Source: an uncultured Nostocoides sp. (GTDB lineage: Bacteria; Actinomycetota; Actinomycetes; Actinomycetales; Dermatophilaceae). From it: a stretch of 64,000 bases of DNA. A program made the position numbers and the translations under genes. A model generated the notes under the pieces. The model ran no database searches. It was not told the origin of the DNA and saw only the letters and a list, made by a program, of their open reading frames with translations. Numbering within the stretch: the first letter of the stretch is position 1; each line of letters starts with the position of its first letter. The stretch is from assembly GCA_937873315.1 (NCBI GenBank), contig CALMQX010000034.1, positions 124,001-188,000 of the forward strand. The letters are read 5' to 3'. Positions 8,727-17,488 of the stretch are shown here, one piece after another.

Positions 8727-9204
8727 GCCCACCTGAGTCGTCGCCCGCGTCATGCCCAGCGCCGTCGTCGGAACCGTGTCCGCCGGAGCCGGAGCCAGAG
8801 TTGTCGTCAGTGTTGTCGTCGGAACCGTGTCCGGAGCCGGAGTTGTCCTCGGAGGAGTCAACCGAACCGCTGCCCGGACCCGAGCTGTCACTCTCCGGAC
8901 GGCCGTCGGAGTCATCCGGGGTGTCGCCGGAGTCGTCACTCGATGAGCCGCTGGGTCGCGGACGGTCCCCGCCATGGTCATCGGTGGCGTCGTGATCGGC
9001 GTCGTCATCAGAGGCAGAAGGCGACGCGCTGGGAGTGGGGCCATCGGTGGAGGCCGACGCCGACGGGGTGGCCTCGGAGGCGGTCGCCGCGACCGGCAAA
9101 CGAACCGGCAGTTGCTCGGCAAAGGAGGCATTGCCAAAGAGGCCAACGAGGGCGGGGATGGTCGCGAGCATGGCGCCAATGAGCACCGGGAGTGCACGCT
9201 TCAT
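8710..9204 (-). CDS. Secreted acidic Ser/Asp/Gly/His-rich protein
   Basis: A 164-residue protein with a clear signal peptide (MKRALP, a hydrophobic run, then ASFAEQ), followed by about 130 low-complexity residues rich in Asp, Ser and Gly. Repeats of the type GHGSDD, NSGSGS and GHGSDH appear towards the C-terminus. No globular domain is visible. It is encoded directly before the histidine kinase and overlaps it by 17 bases. The Asp/His repeats could bind divalent metals or coat the cell wall (inference). It might be the ligand or the main output of the two-component system. Function unknown. Confidence 0.75.
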   Translation of the reverse strand: MKRALPVLIGAMLATIPALVGLFGNASFAEQLPVRLPVAATASEATPSASASTDGPTPSASPSASDDDADHDATDDHGGDRPRPSGSSSDDSGDTPDDSDGRPESDSSGPGSGSVDSSEDNSGSGHGSDDNTDDNSGSGSGGHGSDDGAGHDAGDDSGGHGSDH

Positions 9205-9252
9205 GGGGGGACCTTTCGTGGTGGGGTCAATTGTGGCAGGGGTTGAGCGGGA

Positions 9253-9651
9253 TCAGTCGGTGTACGACAGCGACCCGGTGCACACCTCACCGGTGCGGGC
9301 GTTGGTGGCGCGCAGGCTGATCACGTCAGTGCCGGCTCGATTGGCGATGACTCGGTTGATCGAGAACGATCCGCTCGGGGCTAGGGTGATTCCGGTCGCA
9401 CTGGCAACGGCAACGCCGTTGTCCCGAATGACGACGGACCAGGCTTGGCCGACGACATTGCTGTCGACCTCGGCCTCGACTTCGACGCGACCGTTCTCTG
9501 GGGATGCCTTGAGCTTCCAGGTGGCGGAGCGGCTGCAGGTACCCGAGCGGCGAACGTCGCCGGTCTTGGCGGATGCCGCCGGCACGGTCACGGCGAGCAG
9601 CCCAACGGTGAGCCCGAGCGCGGCGGCCTGGCGGAGACTATTGCGGGTCAT
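9253..9651 (-). CDS. Small secreted protein, unknown function
   Basis: The 132-residue precursor begins at the ATG at 9651, which has AGGAGG eight bases upstream; a longer frame to 9702 lacks such a site. A signal peptide ends near ASAKTG. The mature part is about 100 residues of predicted beta strands (WKLKASPENGRVEVEAEVDS, WSVVIRDNG, GSFSINRV) with one cysteine near the start and one near the end (SGTCSRS, GEVCTGS) that could form a disulfide. I do not recognise the family. It ends 48 bases before the acidic secreted-protein gene, so a four-gene unit with the kinase and regulator is plausible. Confidence 0.75.
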   Translation of the reverse strand: MTRNSLRQAAALGLTVGLLAVTVPAASAKTGDVRRSGTCSRSATWKLKASPENGRVEVEAEVDSNVVGQAWSVVIRDNGVAVASATGITLAPSGSFSINRVIANRAGTDVISLRATNARTGEVCTGSLSYTD

Positions 9652-9744
9652 GGCGTCCTCCTGAGGTAGTCCAGCTCGGCGGTTCCGTCTGGCGTGCCTC
9701 AAGGTTCGCCCGCCCTGGCGGGCAGCCGCTATTGGGCGATGGTC

Positions 9745-10524
9745 CTAGTACCTTTCCGACCCCTGGCGGGCATCGGCATTGGCGTGAATGGCGTCGTGGA
9801 CGTATGCCGCCAGTCCGGGCGCGATGTCCTCATAGGTCTTCGTGAACCTGGGGTCGGCGAGATACATATCCGCCAGGCCGCGGTGGAAGCTGTGGTCTAG
9901 GTCGTAAAACCACGCCTCGATGTGCCGACGGTGGGCCTCGGCTGCGGCCAGGGCATCGGGTGAATCAGCCGGCATACCGGCTGCCAGCGCAGCCGCGAAG
10001 GCAGCATTGACCTGCTCGCTCTCAGCCTTCATGGCAGCCCAGTCAGAGGCGGTGTATCTCTTTGTGCGCGAAGCCGATTGGCGCCAGGCATCAGTGTGCC
10101 CCCACGTCTGCTGCGCCTCCTCCTGACGCTCCTCGGAGTAGCTCTCACCAAAGAGCTTCTTGAGATCCTCGGGGGTGGCGGGGGTGTTTGTCATTGTTCT
10201 CTCCAATGCGTCGTCGATGGCGCGGGCCAGGTCGGCGAGCTCGTTGAGCCGCTCGGCCACGCTTGCCTGCTGGCGTCGTAGGTGGTCAACCAGGGGTGCA
10301 TCGCCGGCCAGAATCTCACCGATGGCGTCCAGCGGCATACCCAAGCGACGGTAGGTCACGATCGTGGCCAGCCGCTCCAGATCCGCGGCCGAGTACAAGC
10401 GGTAGCCAGCCAGCGATCGGGTCTGGGGGACGAGCAGACCGACCTCGTCATAGTGGTGGAGTGTGCGCACCGAGATCCCAAAGATCCGGGCCACCTCACC
10501 CACGCTCAACTCGTCCATGGCCAC
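9745..10524 (-). CDS. MerR-family regulator with TipAS-type ligand domain
   Basis: A 259-residue two-domain protein. The N-terminal MerR helix-turn-helix (about 5-72) reads LSVGEVARIFGISVRTLHHYDEVGLL. A linker helix leads to a TipAS domain (about 105-250), the part that binds thiopeptide-type antibiotics in Streptomyces TipAL and related albicidin sensors. No cysteine pattern for metal sensing is seen. Translation may begin at 10524 or at the second ATG, 10518. A palindrome with a 19-bp promoter spacer lies just upstream, so autoregulation by DNA twisting is likely. No resistance gene is adjacent. Confidence 0.88.
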   Translation of the reverse strand: MAMDELSVGEVARIFGISVRTLHHYDEVGLLVPQTRSLAGYRLYSAADLERLATIVTYRRLGMPLDAIGEILAGDAPLVDHLRRQQASVAERLNELADLARAIDDALERTMTNTPATPEDLKKLFGESYSEERQEEAQQTWGHTDAWRQSASRTKRYTASDWAAMKAESEQVNAAFAAALAAGMPADSPDALAAAEAHRRHIEAWFYDLDHSFHRGLADMYLADPRFTKTYEDIAPGLAAYVHDAIHANADARQGSERY

Positions 10525-10529
10525 TAGCC

Positions 10530-10555
10530 TGACCCATCACGCAGCGTGAGGGTCA
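10530..10555 (-). promoter_or_regulatory. MerR/TipA-type operator-promoter, probably leaderless
   Basis: Read on the minus strand, TTGACC is followed by a dyad (CTCACGC / GCGTGA) filling a 19-bp spacer and then a weak -10 (CAGGCT) about 7 bases before the gene start. A stretched spacer holding a palindrome is the signature of MerR-controlled promoters. The start point would coincide with the start codon. Confidence 0.6.
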
Positions 10556-10595
10556 AACCGGGACCCGAGCAGACCGGTCGCGCGGACCCCGGCCA

Positions 10596-12167
10596 TCAGA
10601 GCAATGCGCGCAACTCTCGGGCGAGGACCTTCCCGGTGGCATTCCTGGGCAGGTCGTCGACAAAGCGCACCTCGCGCGGAATGCAATGCCGAGCGCGATG
10701 GGCGCGCACGTAGTCGGCGATCTCATCAGCGCTCAGGCTCGCTCCCGGTCTACGAACGACGAAGGCCGCCAGCCGCTGGCCGAAAGCCTCATCGGGCACC
10801 CCGATCACGCAGGCTTCATGCACGGCCGGGTGCTCCGCGAGAAGGGACTCGACCTCCATCGGGTACACATTCTCCCCACCGCTGACGATCATGTCGTCCA
10901 CCCGGCCCACGACGAAAAGCAAGCCATCGTGGACGCGCCCCACATCGCCGGTCGCGAGCAGATCGGCCACCGGCCGGCTCGATTCTCCCGACGTGTAGCC
11001 CTCGAACACCATGTCGTTGTGTGCGCAGACCCGCCCGACCACGCCCTCAGGCACCTGCACGCCGTCATCATCAAGGACGCGGACGAGCGTCCCGAGCGGG
11101 GGCGTTCCTGCGGTGTCCGGGTATCGGCGGAGCTGGCTGGGAGTCGCGATGCACACCCACGAGGCCTCGGTCGATCCATACAGGTTGTACAAGATGTCAC
11201 CGAAGGCATCCATGAAGCGGGTTGCGAAGCCGTGGGGATAGGCCGACCCACTGGTGGCGATCACCCTGGGCGGGCGTGCATTTGCGCGGTCCTGCTCGGG
11301 CAGATCGAGAATCCGCTGCAGCATCACCGGGATCGCGATCATGGCATCGACGTCATGGGTCTGCCAGGAGCGCAGAGCGTGCGCCGGATCGAAGCGGCGC
11401 TGGAGAACGACCGTCGCGCGCAGTCCGAAGGCCAGCTGAATTGCGGCATACCCCCAGGTGTGGAAGATCGGCGCGGACACCAGCACGGTGTCGGCGGTTC
11501 GCAACGGAATGCGGTCGATGATGGTGACCAGGGCCGAGGGGCCGGGAGGGGTGCGACGGGCCGCACCCTTGGGCGCACCGGTCGTTCCGGAGGTGAGCAC
11601 GATTGTGCGGCCGGGTCGAGCAGGCGGCGCGAGACGCGGTTTCGGGCCCTGGCGGGCCATCGCGGCCACCCGGGCGACGAGCGCCGACTCGCCCATCACC
11701 TCGACCATGGCACCAAGGCTGGCCACCAGGTCGGCGAACTCGTCATCATGAATCAGCACAGCAAGCTGCTGCTCCTCGGCCACGACCACGACCTGCTCGG
11801 GGCTGAGGCCGGTGTTGATCAGCACCACGTCCAGACCCACCAGGGATGCACCGGCGATGACCTCGATCGCCCCGACGTGATTGCGAGCCAGCAACCCGAC
11901 CCGCCGACCGGCCGTCACCTCGAGGTCGCGCAGGGCAGAGCCGACCCATTCGGCACGGTCGAGCAGGTCGGCATAGCTGATCGGGCCACGCTCGTCGTCG
12001 ATCACCGCAACGGCTCCGGGGCTGCGTTTGGCGGCCTGCCGCAGCTCACCGCCCAGGCCGTATCCCCAGCGCAGCAGGCTGTGGAGTTGGGCGACCTGCC
12101 GGTGCGGTGGTCCAGGCCGCAGCACCCCTGCCCGCAGGAGGGTTCGCAGCATGACCACGCGGTTCAT
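10596..12167 (-). CDS. Acyl-CoA synthetase / AMP-binding enzyme
   Basis: The 523-residue protein is an ANL-superfamily adenylate-forming ligase. It shows the P-loop LTSGTTGAPKGA, the YGSTE adenine motif, the ATGDVG aspartate motif, the hinge GRVDDMIVSGGENVYP and the catalytic lysine near the end in RNATGKVLAREL. It would activate a fatty or related carboxylic acid to its CoA thioester through an acyl-AMP; chain length cannot be read. Its start overlaps the topA stop by one base (TGATG), so it is read as part of the topA unit, a purely positional link. Confidence 0.9.
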   Translation of the reverse strand: MNRVVMLRTLLRAGVLRPGPPHRQVAQLHSLLRWGYGLGGELRQAAKRSPGAVAVIDDERGPISYADLLDRAEWVGSALRDLEVTAGRRVGLLARNHVGAIEVIAGASLVGLDVVLINTGLSPEQVVVVAEEQQLAVLIHDDEFADLVASLGAMVEVMGESALVARVAAMARQGPKPRLAPPARPGRTIVLTSGTTGAPKGAARRTPPGPSALVTIIDRIPLRTADTVLVSAPIFHTWGYAAIQLAFGLRATVVLQRRFDPAHALRSWQTHDVDAMIAIPVMLQRILDLPEQDRANARPPRVIATSGSAYPHGFATRFMDAFGDILYNLYGSTEASWVCIATPSQLRRYPDTAGTPPLGTLVRVLDDDGVQVPEGVVGRVCAHNDMVFEGYTSGESSRPVADLLATGDVGRVHDGLLFVVGRVDDMIVSGGENVYPMEVESLLAEHPAVHEACVIGVPDEAFGQRLAAFVVRRPGASLSADEIADYVRAHRARHCIPREVRFVDDLPRNATGKVLARELRALL

Positions 12168-14956
12168 CAGGAGGTGCGAGGGGCGGCTGTCTTCTTTGCG
12201 GCAGTTGTCTTGGCGGCAGTTGTCTTGGCGGCAGTTGTCTTGGCGGCGGTCTTCCTTGCCGCGGTCTTTTTGGCCGCCGTCTTGCGCGCGGTGGTCTTCT
12301 TGGCAGCCCGCTTGCGGGTCACCGGTCCGCGAGCCCGCTTCTCCGCCAGCAACTCGTAGGCGCGTTCGGCCGGGAGGTTTTCCGGGTCATCGCCCTTGCG
12401 CAGCGTGGCATTGGTCTCGCCATCGGTGACATAAGGGCCGAAGCGACCGTCCTTGACCAGCACCGGCCGGCCGGAGACGGGGTCGTTACCGACCTCCGCC
12501 AGCGGTGGCTTCGCCGCAGCGCGTCCACGCACTTTCGGCTCGGCGTAGATTGCGAGCGCCTCCTCCAGGGTGATGTCGAAGAGCTGAGCCTCCGTGGCCA
12601 ACGAGCGCGAGTCAGTGCCCTTCTTCAAGTAAGGGCCATAGCGACCGTTCTGCGCGCTGATCTCCTCACCATCGGGTGCGAGGCCAACCAGTCGGGGAAG
12701 CGAGAGCAATCGCAGAGCCGCGCTGAGGTCGATGGTTGCCAGGTCCATGTCCTTGAAAAGCGACGCCGTCCTCGGCTTGGCCTTGGCCACCTTGGCGCGC
12801 CCCTTGGCCGGCGCAGCGGCCGCCGAGGACTCCGGCTCCTCGGGCAGGACCTCGGTGACATAGGGCCCGTATCGGCCTGCGCGAGCGACGATTTCGTGAC
12901 CGGTACCCGGATCCTGGCCAAGGACGCGGCCGTCATCGGAGGCCTGCTCAAGGAGCTCGCGAGCCCGCTGCGGAGTCAGCTCATCGGGGGCGATGTCGTC
13001 GCCGATGGTCGCACGACGAGGATCGGCACCGTCAGCGGCGACCTCCTCGACATACGGCCCATACCGGCCGACCCGAACCACGATGCCGTCACCAATGTCG
13101 ATGGTCGAGATTGCCCGAGCGTCGATATCGCCGAGGTCGGCGACCAAGTCACGCAGCCCCTCGCCGGAGGTCGCTTCGTCACCGAAGTAGAAGCGCCGCA
13201 GCCACTCGACGCGGCCGTCCGCTCCCGAGGCGATCAGGTCGAGCCCGTCTTCCATGCTCGCGGTGAAGTCGTAATCGACGAGATGCGCGAAGTGCTCCTC
13301 CATCAGGCGGGTCACGGCGAAGGCCAGCCAGCTCGGCACCAGCGCGCTTCCCCGGTTCGACACATAGCCGCGGTCCTGGATCGTGCCAATCGTCGAGGCA
13401 TAGGTCGAAGGCCGACCGATCCGCCGCTCCTCCATGGCCTTGACCAGCGTGGCCTCGGTGTAGCGCGGGGGCGGCGAGGTCTCATGGCCACTGGCGTCCG
13501 CACGGCGCACCTCGAGCGGGACACCCACGGAGAGCTTGGGCAGGCGACGCTCCTCCTCGGCTTCGTCCTTCTTGCGCGTCGCTTGACGCTCGTCGCGGCC
13601 CTCCTCGTAGGCCGCCAGGAAGCCGCGGAAAGTAATGACCGTGCCGCTCGCCGACAGCTCGACCTCGCGGACCGGCGCCTCCGGGTCCAGGGTGGCGCCC
13701 AACTTGACGGTGGCGGTCTGCCCGCGGGCGTCGGCCATCTGGGAGGCGATCGTGCGCTTCCAGATCAGCTCATAGAGGGCGAGTTCATCGCCCCGAAGTT
13801 CGCCAGCCACCTGGGCGGGCGTGCGGAATCGGTCACCGGCCGGGCGGATGGCTTCGTGTGCCTCCTGTGCACCCTTGGCCTTGGTTTGGTATCGGCGGGC
13901 GCTCTCGGGGACATACTCCGCGCCATACAGGTCGCGGGCCTGTTCGCGAGCCGCGGTCAGCGCCGCCTCGGATAGCGTGGTGCTGTCGGTCCGCATATAG
14001 GTGATGTAGCCGTTCTCGTACAGCCGCTGGGCCACGCGCATGGCGTTCTTGCTGGACAGGCGCAGTTTCCGGCTGGCCTCCTGCTGCAGCGTGCTGGTGG
14101 TGAAGGGCGCGCTCGGGCGACGGGTGTACGGCTTATCGGCGACCTCGGTGACCGCGACATCGGCAGCGCGCAGGGCAGCCGCGATGCCCTCGGCGGCGGC
14201 TCGGTCGAGGTGGGTCACCTTCTCATTGGCCAGGGTGCCGTCGTCGGCGAAGTCCCGCCCCGAGGCGACCCGGTTGCCGTCGACTCCGGTGAGCCGAGCG
14301 GTGAACTGGTTGGCCGCCGCGTCCGGAGTGACGTCGGCCTCGACATCCCAGTACGACGCGGAGCGGAAGGCCATCCGCTCGCGCTCGCGCTCGACGACCA
14401 TGCGCGTGGCCACGGACTGCACACGGCCAGCGGACAGGCCGGCCTTGACCTTGCGCCAGAGCACGGGCGAGATTTCGTAGCCGTAGAGCCGGTCGAGAAT
14501 GCGCCGGGTCTCCTGCGCGTCAACGAGCGCAGTGTTGACCTCGCGGGTGGAGTTGGCGGCCCGCTGGATGGCTTCCTTGGTGATCTCATGGAAGACCATC
14601 CGCTTGACCGGGATCTTGGGTTGCAGGGTTTGCAGGAGATGCCACGCGATGGCCTCGCCTTCGCGATCCTCATCAGTGGCGAGATAGAGCTCGTCGGCGC
14701 CCTTGAGCGCTCGCTTCAGTTCGGCGACCTTCTTCTTCTTATCGGCATCGACGATGTAATACGGCTCGAAGTCGTTGTCGACGTCGACGCCGAACTTGCC
14801 GAAGGGACCCTTCTTGATCTCCGCCGGCATTTCGCTCGGGGTGGGGATGTCACGAATATGACCGACCGATGCCTCCACATGCCAGTCCTTGCCGAGATAC
14901 CCGGCGATGGTCTTGGCCTTGGCCGGCGACTCGACGATGACGAGCTTGCTGCCCAT
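12167..14956 (-). CDS. topA: DNA topoisomerase I (type IA)
   Basis: This 929-residue enzyme relaxes negative supercoils. It starts with the Toprim domain (LVIVESPAKAKTI; later DEDREGEAIAWH), carries the active tyrosine in YITYMRTDST, and has several C-terminal repeats around GRYGPYV and GRFGPYV that bind DNA. It ends in a lysine/alanine tail of about 45 residues (AAKKT and KTTAA units), a feature of actinobacterial TopA that aids processivity. The tail is encoded in part by three perfect 15-bp repeats. No Topo_C zinc-finger cysteines are present, as usual in this phylum. Confidence 0.97.
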   Translation of the reverse strand: MGSKLVIVESPAKAKTIAGYLGKDWHVEASVGHIRDIPTPSEMPAEIKKGPFGKFGVDVDNDFEPYYIVDADKKKKVAELKRALKGADELYLATDEDREGEAIAWHLLQTLQPKIPVKRMVFHEITKEAIQRAANSTREVNTALVDAQETRRILDRLYGYEISPVLWRKVKAGLSAGRVQSVATRMVVERERERMAFRSASYWDVEADVTPDAAANQFTARLTGVDGNRVASGRDFADDGTLANEKVTHLDRAAAEGIAAALRAADVAVTEVADKPYTRRPSAPFTTSTLQQEASRKLRLSSKNAMRVAQRLYENGYITYMRTDSTTLSEAALTAAREQARDLYGAEYVPESARRYQTKAKGAQEAHEAIRPAGDRFRTPAQVAGELRGDELALYELIWKRTIASQMADARGQTATVKLGATLDPEAPVREVELSASGTVITFRGFLAAYEEGRDERQATRKKDEAEEERRLPKLSVGVPLEVRRADASGHETSPPPRYTEATLVKAMEERRIGRPSTYASTIGTIQDRGYVSNRGSALVPSWLAFAVTRLMEEHFAHLVDYDFTASMEDGLDLIASGADGRVEWLRRFYFGDEATSGEGLRDLVADLGDIDARAISTIDIGDGIVVRVGRYGPYVEEVAADGADPRRATIGDDIAPDELTPQRARELLEQASDDGRVLGQDPGTGHEIVARAGRYGPYVTEVLPEEPESSAAAAPAKGRAKVAKAKPRTASLFKDMDLATIDLSAALRLLSLPRLVGLAPDGEEISAQNGRYGPYLKKGTDSRSLATEAQLFDITLEEALAIYAEPKVRGRAAAKPPLAEVGNDPVSGRPVLVKDGRFGPYVTDGETNATLRKGDDPENLPAERAYELLAEKRARGPVTRKRAAKKTTARKTAAKKTAARKTAAKTTAAKTTAAKTTAAKKTAAPRTS
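12198..12242. repeat. Three 15-bp tandem repeats in the topA tail
   Basis: Three perfect copies of GCGGCAGTTGTCTTG (12198-12212, 12213-12227, 12228-12242) encode KTTAA units on the minus strand; degenerate copies flank them. Copy number could change without a frameshift. Confidence 0.9.
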
Positions 14957-15069
14957 ACGGTGTCCTGCTCCGTTCTGCTCTCCTCGTGCAGCGGATTCGT
15001 CGCTGCTCGGACGAGGGAATCGTCAGAGAACCTAGCAGGGGTATGCCGTGTGCCCGCAGACTTGGGGTC

Positions 15070-15135
15070 GGAACCTTGCGCTTCCGGCCCGCTACAAGGG
15101 GCCCAAAGTGCAAGGTTTCGGCATCCGGCGGGAAA
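15070..15135. repeat. Palindromic intergenic element, copy B
   Basis: Imperfect arms (about 15070-15090 and 15099-15119) enclose GCTACAAGG. The left arm GAACCTTGCGCTTCCGGCCC is identical to copy C near 55565. The right flank (GGTTTCGGCATCCGGCGGGAAA) matches the inverted left flank of copy A. The outer left arm seen in A and C is missing. It lies between divergent topA and the next gene. Confidence 0.65.
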
Positions 15136-15153
15136 CGTGTGGTTGAATGTTGT

Positions 15154-15939
15154 ATGACTTCTCCGGTTCTGTATCTCTCCCATGGGGCTCCCCCGCTCGC
15201 GGATGACGTGCGCTGGCGGAGCGAGTTGGCGAACTGGGCGGGCGCCCTCGATCGACCGAGCTCGATCCTGATGGTCTCGGCGCATTGGGAGTCCGCTCCG
15301 ATTGCTGTGAGCGCCACTAGCTCAGATGTGCCCCTGCTCTATGACTTCTGGGGCTTCCCGCAGAAGTACTACGAGGTCACCTATGCCGCCCCGGGCGCTC
15401 CCGCGCTCGCCGGCCGCGTTGCCGGACTCCTCGGCGATATCGAGGGCGGGGTGCACCAAGACCCGACCCGCGGTCTGGACCATGGCGCCTACGTGCCTTT
15501 GGTGGAGATGTACCCACAGGCCGACATCCCGGTGCTGCAACTCTCCCTGCCGACCCTTGACCCGCAACGCCTCTTCGAGGTGGGCCAGCGGTTGGCGCCG
15601 CTGCGCGACGAGGGGGTCATGGTGATCGGCTCGGGCTTCACCACCCACAACCTCGGCTGGTTCAACCCCAGCGGCGGCCCGGACTCGGCAGCACCTACAC
15701 CGTCGGTGGAATTCGACCATTGGGCGGCCGAGCGGGTGGCCGCCGGCGATATCGACGCCATTCTTGACTGGGAGCGGCGCGCACCGGCCGCCCGGCAAGC
15801 GCACCCCCGCTCAGAACACTGGGCGCCGCTCTTCGTGACGCTCGGCGCCGCGATGGGAGCGGGCAGCACCCTGGACTCGTCCGTGGCGGTCGAGGGCTTC
15901 TGGTTCGGGCTATCGAAGCGGTCCTGGCAGCTCGGCTAA
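15154..15939 (+). CDS. Extradiol ring-cleavage dioxygenase, YgiD/DODA family
   Basis: The 261-residue protein matches the LigB-type 4,5-DOPA dioxygenase family. The probable metal ligands are His in LSHGAPP near the start, His in VSAHWES and His in LDHGAYVPL, with a further conserved His in GFTTHNLGWF. The family opens catechol rings with molecular oxygen using one zinc or iron; the natural bacterial substrate is uncertain. The ATG at 15154 is chosen because the family begins a few residues before SHG; upstream in-frame codons cross palindromic element B. No clear ribosome site is visible. Confidence 0.88.
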   Translation: MTSPVLYLSHGAPPLADDVRWRSELANWAGALDRPSSILMVSAHWESAPIAVSATSSDVPLLYDFWGFPQKYYEVTYAAPGAPALAGRVAGLLGDIEGGVHQDPTRGLDHGAYVPLVEMYPQADIPVLQLSLPTLDPQRLFEVGQRLAPLRDEGVMVIGSGFTTHNLGWFNPSGGPDSAAPTPSVEFDHWAAERVAAGDIDAILDWERRAPAARQAHPRSEHWAPLFVTLGAAMGAGSTLDSSVAVEGFWFGLSKRSWQLG

Positions 15940-15967
15940 GGCCGCCCCTGTTCAGCGCGCGACGCAG

Positions 15968-16777
15968 ATGGGAGCATGGCGCATGGCCACTGACCCCTTG
16001 GGCGCTCTGACCTCGTCAACGCTAGGTGTCACCGACTATCTCGATGCGCTGACAGCCGCCACCGAGTTGCTCGCCGAGTCGGCTCAGCGAGCCGGTGCAG
16101 ACGCGCAGGTGCCCACCTGTCCGCTGTGGACGGTCCGGGATTTGGTCGCCCATCAAGGCATGGTCCACCGGTGGGCGCTGGCGGCCATCCAGGGAGCGCA
16201 CGCCGACATCGACGCCGCCGCCTTGGAGGCCGAAGGACGCGCGGCGACCGACCAAGTGAGTTGGCTACGCCGCGGGTCGCAGCAACTCGCCGAAGCGCTC
16301 GCTGAGGCACCGCAAGACCTCGAGGCCTTGGTCTTCCTCAAGGATGCCCCGCCGCCACGGACCTTCTGGGCCCGCCGACAATGCCACGAGACCACGATCC
16401 ACGCCGTTGATGCGCTCGCCGCTGCCCTGGGCCGACCCCCCAGAGCCAAGCAGGTACCGATCTCGGACGAGCTCGCCCTCGACGGGATCGATGAGCTACT
16501 GGTCGGCTTCTGGCAGCGAGGCCGCAACTCGCCGCACACGCAGACCCACGAGCGGACCCTGGTCAGCGCTGGGCGCCGAGGTTGGTTGCTGCACAGTTCC
16601 CCGGAAGCTATGCGCGCGGCGCGCTTCGCGATCAAGGACAGCGACACGGCATACGAGGTGGACGCCGTCATCAGCGGGGATCCTGTAGATGTCTACCTCG
16701 CCGTGTGGAACCGCGGCGGCGATGTCATCGATTCAGCTCGGCGCCTGGCCACCTGGAAGGCCACGATCCTCTGGTGA
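15968..16777 (+). CDS. Maleylpyruvate-isomerase-family (DinB/MDMPI) protein
   Basis: The 269-residue protein belongs to the mycothiol-dependent maleylpyruvate isomerase N-terminal/DinB-like family. It shows the start CPLWTVRDLVAHQG, a His in MVHRWA and the HETTIHAVDA motif, which together form the usual three-histidine metal site. Members act as mycothiol-dependent S-transferases, which fits an organism with mshD. The exact substrate cannot be told. An internal ATG at 15983 is an alternative start. The 3' end overlaps the convergent dienelactone hydrolase gene by 45 bases, a long overlap that leaves no room for a terminator. Confidence 0.82.
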   Translation: MGAWRMATDPLGALTSSTLGVTDYLDALTAATELLAESAQRAGADAQVPTCPLWTVRDLVAHQGMVHRWALAAIQGAHADIDAAALEAEGRAATDQVSWLRRGSQQLAEALAEAPQDLEALVFLKDAPPPRTFWARRQCHETTIHAVDALAAALGRPPRAKQVPISDELALDGIDELLVGFWQRGRNSPHTQTHERTLVSAGRRGWLLHSSPEAMRAARFAIKDSDTAYEVDAVISGDPVDVYLAVWNRGGDVIDSARRLATWKATILW

Positions 16778-17488
16778 GCCGGTGGGCAGATACTGCCCGA
16801 AGAACTCCTCGATGCGCGCCCACGAGTCCTGCGCCGCAACGGGATCCGAGCCGACCCGCATGAGCAGACGGGAGACCGGGACCGTCCACCAGCCCAGGTT
16901 CGCAGGGCTCGGGTTGTGGAAGGAGTGACCCGCCTGCGCGTACTCCTTGACGTCATTGGGTATGCCGCGGGCGTCCAACTCCGTCTTGAGCTTCTTGGCC
17001 GCGCGGGGCAGCGACATATCTCGCCCACCGTAGCTCGCGACGACCGGGCAGGCGCCCTCGAGTCGCTCCAGATCGCGCGGCAGCTGCCCGTAGTTGGGCG
17101 CGGCCACGGCATAGCCCTCCCCCAGGATGGCCAGGGCGAAGCCACCGCCCAGGCAGAAGCCGATCACCCCAACGCCCCCCGCGCATCGAGGGTCATCGAG
17201 CAGCCACTGGCGGGAGCGGGCAATGTCATCGAAAGCCCGCCCGGTGCCGGTCCGCAGCGATCGGAAGGCAGCGACAATGCACTGCATCCGAGATCCCCAG
17301 GCCATGAGGTCGGGGGCCAGCGCGAGATAGCCCATGGCCGCCATCCGGTCGGCATGGGCGCGGATGGCGTCATCCAACCCGAAGATCTCGTGCAGGACGA
17401 CCACTCCGGGCCGCGGCCCCGGCGTGCTGGGGACCGCGAGGTAGGCCGGTAGGTCACCGGCGTCCCCGATCATGACCATCTCACCCAT
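16733..17488 (-). CDS. Dienelactone hydrolase family protein
   Basis: A 251-residue alpha/beta hydrolase with the cysteine nucleophile of dienelactone hydrolases: Cys112 in GFCLGGG, Glu34 in HEIFGL that positions it, Asp157 in YGGRDMS and His188 in QAGHSFHN. The family hydrolyses lactones such as dienelactone in chlorocatechol breakdown, but many actinobacterial members act on other esters. No catechol pathway is nearby. The start at 17488 lies eight bases inside the end of the ABC exporter gene, so it is probably the last gene of that operon. Upstream in-frame codons to 17602 would overlap the exporter further and are rejected. Confidence 0.87.
   Translation of the reverse strand: MGEMVMIGDAGDLPAYLAVPSTPGPRPGVVVLHEIFGLDDAIRAHADRMAAMGYLALAPDLMAWGSRMQCIVAAFRSLRTGTGRAFDDIARSRQWLLDDPRCAGGVGVIGFCLGGGFALAILGEGYAVAAPNYGQLPRDLERLEGACPVVASYGGRDMSLPRAAKKLKTELDARGIPNDVKEYAQAGHSFHNPSPANLGWWTVPVSRLLMRVGSDPVAAQDSWARIEEFFGQYLPTGSPEDRGLPGGQAPS

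Noticed and set aside
8727-9197. Extension of the histidine kinase to 637 residues
   Set aside because: The extra 157 residues are Arg/Pro/Thr-rich low complexity and overlap an acidic secreted protein with a good signal peptide; the ATG at 8726 has a ribosome site.
10686-12359. 557-residue plus-strand open frame over the acyl-CoA synthetase and topA
   Set aside because: It crosses two well-supported genes on the other strand and ends in a hydrophobic copy of the repetitive topA tail.
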